64,000 nucleotides of DNA from Arbacia lixula (taxonomy: Eukaryota > Echinodermata > Echinoidea > Arbacioida > Arbaciidae). Location of the stretch: the NCBI GenBank assembly GCA_963669155.1, contig CAVLGW020000005.1, forward strand, positions 1 through 64,000, written 5' to 3'. The notes under the pieces were generated by a model. That model had not been told where the DNA came from and ran no database searches. It worked only from the letters and a program-made list of their open reading frames with translations. Each line of letters starts with the position of its first letter. The first letter of the stretch is position 1. Of this stretch, positions 47,401 through 57,593 are shown piece after piece. A program made the position numbers and the translations under genes.

Positions 47401-50400
47401 GTGATCGAATAAAATATGTTACTAATGTATTTAGACTTTCAACGTATTCAGCTCATATTGTAAATATCATCATCATTACTACCTATTATGTCAAATTGCA
47501 CAATCTCCGCAAGAAAGGTTAGGGACTAAGTTGCTTTGCCTGTAGCACACATAACATTTACAATACGATATCAATCAAATATAAACCATGAACATAATCG
47601 ATACAAGAAGTAATCCTACCGTGGTCAAATTATGTTATGGCTAAGATCAGTATGTTCTTACTGGGCAAATTGATAGTAGTATGTCTCTGAGTTTCTGTTT
47701 TGAGGGAGAAAAGGTCAGAAATGTTTTAATGTTGGAGTATGTTTGGAGTATATCTTAGAAATTCAAGTGCCAGTTGTCTACCTGGGGTAAAATGAGTATA
47801 TTAAAAACACTGTGCTTCTTTTTATTTCAAAGGTAGACTGTCTTCACGTTTATAAAGCTTGTTAGTTACAGTGTAATCGATATAATATTTGATATCATAC
47901 ATGTTATATGAACTTCAATTTGAGGGAATGTTAACTCCTCACAAATATGGTAATATTCCTCATCTCTGCATGCATACAAATCATAATTGACATCATTGGA
48001 AATATTGCGATGCTATTTTTTTAATGGGGCTAAGATTGGGAAGGAAAATTATCTGTGCTATTGAGAAAGGGGCGTTGACATTCCCGTGATGTAGTGAGCA
48101 GTGTGTTTATTGATCGTTCAAAGAAGATGGTATTTTATGGATTATGTAACAGATAATGAAAATGAAGATCTTGAACACACCTGAAAATCTAAGACGACAA
48201 TGTTATTTTGGAACTACGTATTCATTTCAAAGCTAGTGGGGAATAGGAATGCCTCACCAACAATTGAAGTAGGGATCTTAGAACAAAGTCAGGGCTTACG
48301 TAAAAAAGAGGTCATTACTCCCCCTAGTCTCCATCACTGTATGGGAATCATTTGCCACCTGGGTGTGTTTAGAGATGTTTATTTAAAAAGGAAAAAGAGA
48401 GAATGACCTTTTGTGATACCGTAAAACGGTCGTTAACAGTCAGATAAAGAGGAAGAGTTCTAAAGTCAATCGATTTGTTTTCTTTGCTTTTCCCGGTTGT
48501 TGTTTTTTCACAGTAAGACAACTATTAATATTCTGTGTACAAGGTCGTCTCGCTTTGCACCGTTAATTATGTGGTCAAGCCAGGTTATGGATAAGATTGG
48601 GAAGGAAAATTCACTGTGCTATTGAGAAATGGGCGTTGACATTCCCGGGTTTTAGTGTGCGGTGTGCTTGTTGATCGTTGAAGGAAAATGGCGATATAAT
48701 GGATTATGTAACAGATAATAAAAATGAAGATCTTGAACACACCTGAAAATCTAAGACGAAAATAATACTTTGCAACTACGTATACATTTCAAAGCTAGTG
48801 GGGAATGGGAATGCCTCACTAAAAATTGAGGTAGGGATCTGAGAATAATAAAGTCAGGGTTTAAGTAAAAAAAAAAGGTCATTACTCCCCCTAGTCTCCA
48901 TCACTGTATGAGAATCATTTGCCACCTGGCTGTCTTTAGACATGTTTAAAATCTAAAAAGGCAAAAGAGAGAATGACCTTTTTTTTCACAGTAAGAAGAC
49001 CAATAACACTCTAAGGTCGTCTCGCCCTGTTAGTTATGTGGTCAAGTTGTCGTCAAGCCTTGAATTAGAATAGGCGATGGGAGGGGCCTCGAACATGACA
49101 GCAGATTTGCTTATGTGTATGAATGTTTTGTGGTGTGTGATTGGGTCTGTGTTTCCCTTTTTTATATACATGTATGCTACTGTAGGTGTGCCGTTAGGGT
49201 TGTATGGATGTCGCAGCCTTTCCAGTGTAAGTGAAATGAAGTTTACGGAAAATAGAAAAGTCAATATTTTTGATCGCCTCGCCGTTGCCTGTAAAATTAA
49301 GGATAGTCGACAAGTTAATTTATTTTTTCTTTAATTCAAATAGAATATAGGAGTGTTTCTATTGTTTGTAACCTCATATCGCTAAATGTAAAAGGAATAA
49401 GAGAGAGAGAGAGATCAAAAGGACAGAAAACTTTGAATTAGTGTAGAGATAAGCAAACATATATAATATTTTTACAAGAAACATACAGTACAAGGGACAT
49501 TAAAGATAAATGGAAGCAAACGTAGAGTGGAAGTGTATATTTTAGCCATGAAACATGTCACTTTAAAGGGGTCATTATATTAATTGATTCAAAATTAGAT
49601 ACTCAAGTTTTAAAGGTACAAGCAGATGAGGTTTATAATTACGAAGTGTATTATACAGGGATTACGGTTAATAATTGCGAACGTGTATTTCCGGTTCATG
49701 GAAAGGAATTGGAACAATTTTTTATGATTTTAATACGACTTTGAAAGAAAGAAATGGAAGGAATAATCCCATAATAATGGGTGGAGATTTTAATATGATT
49801 CGGGGCAAATACTTAGACTATATGGGAAGCGGTAGACAAAATATTAATTCTAAATTTAGCTCTGGTTTTCATAGATTACTAGATGATCATGTATTAATAG
49901 ATAAATGGAGGAAAAGAAATGGCATAAATAAAGAATTTACATATAGACAGATTAATCCTTATATGCAGAGCAGATTATATTACTGATTTATATCTGTAAA
50001 GTTAGATGAGATTGTTTTAAAATGTAATATAATACCTTTGATAGCTCCGGACCATTCAGCAGCAATATTCGAAAGATAAGGCAAGGCAACGGAAAGAAAA
50101 AAAAATCTTGATTTGGAAAAAGATATATCAGCGTTAGAAAAATATTTATTACTTAAAAGAGATAAAGAACAACTTGATTTGTTGCAGTGTAAAAGAAACG
50201 ATTTAAAAGCGAGTTATGATTATGTTAATGAAGGGGTTAAAATTCGATCCAGAGCATCTTTTTATGAAAGTGGGGAAAGGGATACTAGATACTTTACACA
50301 ATTGATGCAATCTAATAAAATTCTCCCGATTTAGTGACACTTGTAGAACAATATGAAAATATCCTACATGATCTCTTGGATACGCATGCGCCTGTACCTT

Positions 50401-53400
50401 GGTACTGTGATTCGCTCCGTAAAGCGAAACGGGATCTTAGGAGATGGGAGCGGCTTAGAAATTCCAAAAATCTTGAGGTGTACAAGCAACTCTTTAGTGA
50501 TCAACGAACTAAATACAAGGCGTTGCTGAACAAAACAAGATGCGAATACCACAGAAACTCATTTGAGGATTGTAATACTCGACAGTTATTTCAGAAGTTT
50601 AATAAACTTTCCTCATCATCAAAGGTTCTCCCATCCAAGAGCTCCGCCAGTGACATACAGTTGGCAAATCAGTTTGTGCAGTTCTTTTCTGAGAAAGTCA
50701 AATATGTAAGGAATGAGTTGTCAAGTCATGTAAACGCCTCATTGTAATCTGTATCAGAGCCCACTACCAGTACCACTTTAAATGCAACAGATACATGTAG
50801 ACCTACCTTTCCAGAGTTCAATCCTATCACTGAAGTAGCAGTAAAGCGACTGGTGGTTAACTCTCCATCTTCATCTTGTGATCAAGATCCGATACCCACA
50901 TGATTGGTGAAGAAATAAGTTGATGAGCTTGCTCCTGTCCTCACACGAATAGTTAATTTGTCTCTGATGAACGGCTATTTTCCTGACACCTTCAAACATG
51001 CACAAGTTGACCCTCGTAAAAAAAAAGTCAGGTTTGGATCCAGAGGTCATAGCAAACTATAGACCGATAGCGAAGCTTACATTTCTTGGGAAATTAGTTG
51101 AGCGAGTATCTGCTAACCAAATACATGCATATCTAGATCTGAACGGTTTATATGGTAGAACACAATCAGCTTATAAGAAAAGCCACAGTGTTGAGACAGC
51201 TATGGTCCTCATTTATAATGACTTACTCCTGGCAGCAGATAGGGGGGAGGAGACGGTGCTGGTGATGCTGGATAACTCCTCCGCATTTGACACTATTGAC
51301 CACGACATTATGCTTAATCGATTTTCGTTCAAATATGGGATTACAAGTACTGCATTGAACTGGTTTCATTCATATTTCAGCAATCGCACTCAAAGTGTGT
51401 CTATCAAGGGCACTGCATCTGCTCCATGTGTTTTAAGTGAGGGGGTTCTCCAGGGTTCAGTTATGGGGCCATTATATTTTTCTATGTACACAGCTCCATT
51501 GGAAAATGTAATAGAGAAGTGTGGCATCGGCAAAATGATATATGCTGATGATACCCAAATTTATGTCTCAATACCAAAATGTACTAGTCGTGCCACAGTA
51601 ATAACTCAAATTGAATCTTGTTTGTGTGAAATACAGGAGTGGTCGCTGCAAAATAGTTTAAAGTTAAATCTAAGAAAAACTGAAGTTGTGCATGTAAAGC
51701 CTCGTGATAAATTACAACCATCGCTGTCAATAACAGTTTCTGATATTCCCGTTTTGTCAGTTTCAAAAGCACGTGACCTGGGAGTTATTGTCCAGGATGA
51801 TCTGCGTATGAACACTCACATCCAACGTGCACAGAATTCAGCGGCAAGGCTTGTAACGCGAAAAAGGAAATTTGAACATATAACTCCGATCCTACGTAGT
51901 CTCCACTGGCTCCCGTTAAGGGCTCGTGTTCAGTTTAAAATCCTCACTCTTGTATTCAAATGCTTATGTGGAAATACTCCTGTTTATCTTCCTGAACTCA
52001 TCAAACCATACCAGCCTACTCGTAAACTTCGTTCTCAATCAAAAAATCTTCTCTCTGAAATCAAAATGAAATAATACAAAAGATACATAGGTTTTACCTT
52101 AAACTATATGAACAACCTGGATATAACGAAAATGTATTAAATAATAGTGTCTTCTTTGAAGATTTGCCTAGATTAGAGTCGGCTTCACGCGAATTATGTG
52201 AGGGAAAATTACACAAGTAGAATGTTGGGAAGCTTTGAAACAAATGAAACTTAAAAAAACACCGGGAAACGACGGGCTAAGCGTTAAATTTTATTTATTA
52301 TTTTGGCTGATATTAGGTGATGTACTGGTGGAAGCTTTAAACATGTTAAATGAGACTCTTTGTAAAGGGGAGTTATTATTTTGTTTTGTAAAGAAGGGAA
52401 AGTCCTTCTCTTAACTAAAAATTATAGACCTATATCATTATTAAATATCAATTATAAGATTCTAGCTAAGGTACTATCTACAAGAATTACAAAAGTTTTA
52501 CATGAAATTATTCATATAGATCAGGTGGGGTATATGAAAGATAGAAATATAGGCGAGGCAATAAGGTTAATAGGGTTAATATGATTTTCTATACAACGCA
52601 TAATAATATTACTGGAGTTTTAATCGCAATTGACTTTAAAAAGGCCTTTGATTCCGTATCTCATTTTTTTGCAAAAAGTATTGCGTTCTTTGGGTTTTGG
52701 ACCATCATTGTGTAGATGGATTTAAACACTATATAATGGTGCTTTGAGTTGCGTTTTAATGGAGGAGTATCTACCGGGTACTTTGATATTGAGAAAGGTG
52801 TAAGACAAGGAGATCCTCTATCTCCCTATTTATTAATATTTTGTACAGAGGTCCTTGCTTATTCAATTCGTAAGGACTCTGCTATTCATGGAAGTAGTTT
52901 TGGTGATGTAGAAGTAAAACAAGTACTTTATGCAGACGATATGACCCTTTTTGTTAGAGATACCTCATCAATTAATAGAATAGAGCAAGTGTTTGAAGGT
53001 TTTGCACAAATCTCCGGTTTAAAAATGAATAGAGATAAAACGTTTGTATTGTTGTTGAAAATATTGTAACTCCCTTCGGTAAATGAATGGATATCATTGA
53101 AATATTAGGTATAACCTTCTCATTCGACGTTGAGGTACGGGAAAGGATCGATTATAAAGAAATTGTAAGTAAAATAATAATAAAAAGCTTTTAATATGGT
53201 GGAAACGGGAGAATTTAGCATCAATGGGTAAAATACAATTAATTAAAACGTTTGTACTGTCGATATTAAATTATGTTTCATCACTTACCTCAGTATCACC
53301 TTGGGTTTTTGAGGAAATTGAAACGTTACTGTTTGATTTTTTAAGGAATGGGAAAGATAAAATTAAGAAAATATAAAGACTCATACTAGGAGATTCGAAG

Positions 53401-55121
53401 ATGGGATGGAGACAATTTTGTAAATCTATGACTTGTGAGGTCGGAGGTCTTCTAATATTTTTAGTAATGTTTCATTGAGCATGAGCAATTTGTCTTTACC
53501 AAACTTTTACAGGAATATGCTTGAAGTTTGGGTAGCGATGAAAAAAATTCTGCTTAAAAAAAAGTAAAATAAATGAAATCATTTTCAAAAACAAGTGTAT
53601 TCATTTAGACGGACATATGTATTTTGATGAAACTTTATTCCTAAGGATTATTTCTAAGGATGGGGTTGAATGAAGCAGAATTAATTAGGCTTCACCAAGT
53701 ATTTAAAAGCATTCGTTTGCCATGAAAAGGTCTTCTGAAGAAAAATGATTCGTGTATGGTCACTGACTTAAATTTAGAATATGTGTTTAATGGAAGAGTT
53801 AATACTTTGATAAACGTTATTTTAAAAAAAGATGTATGTGGCATTGTTGAACATGAAAATAGAAGAGTCATATGCAGTTAAACATTAAGAGAGGATATAT
53901 GATTATTCCGAAAAAGACATTCATACAATATTTTTAAGACCTAGGCAATGTACTTTAAATAGTAAGTTAAAATTAAATTTAAAATGTTATATTAACTTAT
54001 ATATACTAGGAAACATCTGAATGAATTTAAATTGTCAATTAGTAATATATGCTCTTTTTGTGGTCAACATGAAGAGACCTATGAGCATCTGTTTTTCACT
54101 TGTGGAAAAATCAGAGTTCTGTGGGGAGATTGTGGTGATTTATTCAATTTATTGGATATTAAAAATATAAACTAGGAGGGAATTCATATTGGTATAAAAG
54201 TCTTAAATGTAGGGAATTGGCAGTTAATTCATCACATTATACTTTTAATCAAATAAATTATTTTTATTTATAGCAGATCTAAAAATAAACCCCAAACTCC
54301 TCAAGAAATTAAACAAAGAATGAGGGATAAGACCGAGAAAAAAGAAAATTAGCTGAAGAGCGAGGTACCTTAACATACTGCCTTAGGAAGTGGGAAAACT
54401 TTCATACATAAGAACGGCGAGGCGAATATATATAGTTTTTTTTACATTTTGCATAATCCTTCGGTACACATTTTCTGTTTTGTGTGTGTGCGTTTGTGAG
54501 TGTAGATGTATGTGTGTGTGTGTGTAGGTGCGTGTTTGTGTGCTGCGTGTGTGTGTGTGTGTGTGTGAGGGTGCGTATGTGTGTGGGAGATTAAATAAAC
54601 AAAACTTTTCTCTCAAGATTCTCGATTGTACAATGTTTTGTAAACAATATATGATAAAATACCTTTTGTCTTTGTTTGTTTAACTATTGCAATTCATGCC
54701 TAATTCAAAATATCAATGTACGATGTATAAAGTTTATGTAAGAATGATTTGTTCAATTGATTTGAGAGAAAAGAATAGATATCTTTTTAAAAAAATATAT
54801 AACATAGTTATTATACATGCATACATACCAGAAAGATACACCAGTAATTAAGGGTGTTTACAATCAAATGTTACAAACTCTTTCAATTAGTTCAGTTTTG
54901 TGGTTTGGACGGCAGGTTTTTTGTCACCGTTTTTACCTCCTCCTTGACTTAAATTTGAAGTAATGTGATAAATGTTTAGTATGATAGATCCACACTTAGG
55001 GGCCGGTATGTAGAGTTTGGAAAGGTGATGGTTTTCGTATTAATGACAATGTTGTATTAATGACAATGTTAAGTCAGGGCATGATTCAAGTCTGCCACAA
55101 TTTTCACGTTCGGAAGAGGAG

Positions 55122-55152
<31 letters not shown>

Positions 55153-56211
55153 GTTCTGGGCCCCCGACGTAGTTTACGTTGCTTATAAACCCAACATTGT
55201 ACGTATCCAATATAACTTCATATCATAATAATACGAATGTGTAGTGGTAGTATGCTTAGTGAAAATTGTTTGTAGGATAAAAATGATACGTTTTGGTTCA
55301 GAAATGCAATTGCACGTGTACATCGAAAGTGCATGCATGTTGTGTTATTAAGCGATAATGCACCGCTATTCAAGGTTGCGGTGGCACTTTGACATGTTTG
55401 AGAGGTGTTTCTCAAAGGTGACCACCCTATTTCTGACACCCCTGTGACACCTCTAATCTCACACCCATATTCGTAAAACCGACTGTGGTCGGGAATCATT
55501 CACCGAATAATTTCTAGAATACGATTCTGGTTCGTCAATAAACCCTTCTTAGTACGTTCATATCGTCTTTATCCTGTACGAGGTGCATGGGTGTCAACTT
55601 AAAATAGGTTACAAAGCGACATAATTTCTATAACAAACTTCTGTAACAGTATCCCTAGTAGGATCGCATTACGGCAATACGGCTTCCTGTACTTCTAGCT
55701 CTAGGACTAAGCTTCAGCTCCCGCCGGTGCTATTTAAACGCAGGCTAGAGTACTTGAAGACTTCTACAAATTTAAACTATTGAGTCACAAAATCATGATT
55801 TCTAACAAAGGAACAAGTTATACTCCCACATTAAATATTTAGAGTTTGGATACTATGTATAGTACCGTACACTATATTATTTTCGTTATTTCATTTATTG
55901 ATTCCATTTATTGATTGTTGTTATATGATTGATGTCAAATTACCTCTTAATAGTTTACACTAGTAATTACCAGTTATCTGTTATCATCTTTCTATTTGAT
56001 TATTGAGTTGTTGTTATATGATTAATATTTAATTACATCTTAATGTTGTACACTTATAATTCATAATTTATTTCCATTTGAATTTATCATGCTGTACTTA
56101 TTTTATTTACTTTCTGTTTAAATTGTAATGCGCTTAGAAACTGTATTGTATTAGGCGCTATATAAAAGCTCCATGTTATCGTTATTATTATTATCATTAT
56201 TAGAAATATTA

Positions 56212-56243
<32 letters not shown>

Positions 56244-57398
56244 TAAATCATCATTATCATTTCGTTATAAATGTAAATCTTTCTTCACGTCGTTCACAAA
56301 TGCGTTACCAATGATAACTCTCAATTTTGTCCAAATATTATTTGAGTAGCAACAACTAACAGATTCAGAGTGCGTTCCGCCCATTTTGAAATACACATAA
56401 ATAAAATGAAGCGTTCGTTCGCAGTGAGGGGAAACTTTTAATACATCGCAATTATGGCCTCTTTTTATTTTGACACGCATATGCGATAATGCTTTCACAT
56501 TATTTAGATTTACATTAGATTTAAATAACTGGATACCACATAGAATATTTCCTAATCCTAGACATATTGTTTTATAACTTTATTTTTAAGCTTTAAGAAA
56601 TAAGAAAATAGCACCCTCAAGTATTGTTGTAAAACTATAACATGAATTAAGTGGCTAAACAGGAAATATATTTTTGCGGGTGGATATAACTCCCAGTTGA
56701 AAAGTACTTGAGTTGCAAATTATTTTGCAAGTTGCAGAATATGTTTATACAAACCCCGGAAGAAATATGAAGCACTTGAGCTAGTTGATATCCGACGTAC
56801 TGTCAAAAAGTGAAGTGCTTTGGGGAGTTGGCACTGTAACATCTTTTAACACTGCTCTTCATGAGGCATTTATGCACATGAAATACATACAGTACAAATC
56901 CCACAGAGCGCCATTGGCTTGGCACACAACAGATCAATGTGCCATGTCTGTATCTTTTCACCATTATTGCACAGGAATCCCATACAGCATGCGTTTGTCT
57001 GGCACACAAATCATAACACGTCTTAATGTAATGAACCCATTGCAATGCATTGAAGATTTTAGATTTTATTTTAATTAGCTATGTAATCTATGATTGGCCG
57101 ATTCAATTGATTTTCATCAAGTTTATTTTTACGAGGTTTCCCGCCTACTTTTATATTATAAATGTAACACAGTCTTGTAGCTTGCGATGCTCAAAAAAGA
57201 AAAACAAATATTCTGACACTCAAAACACACAACAATGTCTTTTTTTGCTGTGTATCATTTCTCTCTTTCTCTTTCCCTTTCTCATCTCTCTTTACAATGT
57301 TCCTGGAATGTGTTTTGTACATCATACTGCATGTATCTGTTTTCCCTTTCTCTCCCACTCTCTGCCACGTACTATGTCCCTCTTCCATAGTACTCCCA

Positions 57399-57456
<58 letters not shown>

Positions 57457-57553
57457 TGCCGTGACATCCTTTTCTCTCACATATCCCAATTCACTCTCTC
57501 TTTGATCTTTTGATGCTACCCTTCCTCTCTTTTAAGTACCCCACCCCCATGTA

Positions 57554-57593
<40 letters not shown>

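Noticed and set aside
55380..55490. Minus-strand reading [20 protein letters not shown] resembling FN3 strands F-G
   Set aside because: No strand A-E partner exon, no usable acceptor or donor in the required phase, and the surrounding text looks like a palindromic repeat.
56785..57078. 97-codon plus-strand ORF
   Set aside because: No family, no splice sites and ordinary AT-rich context.
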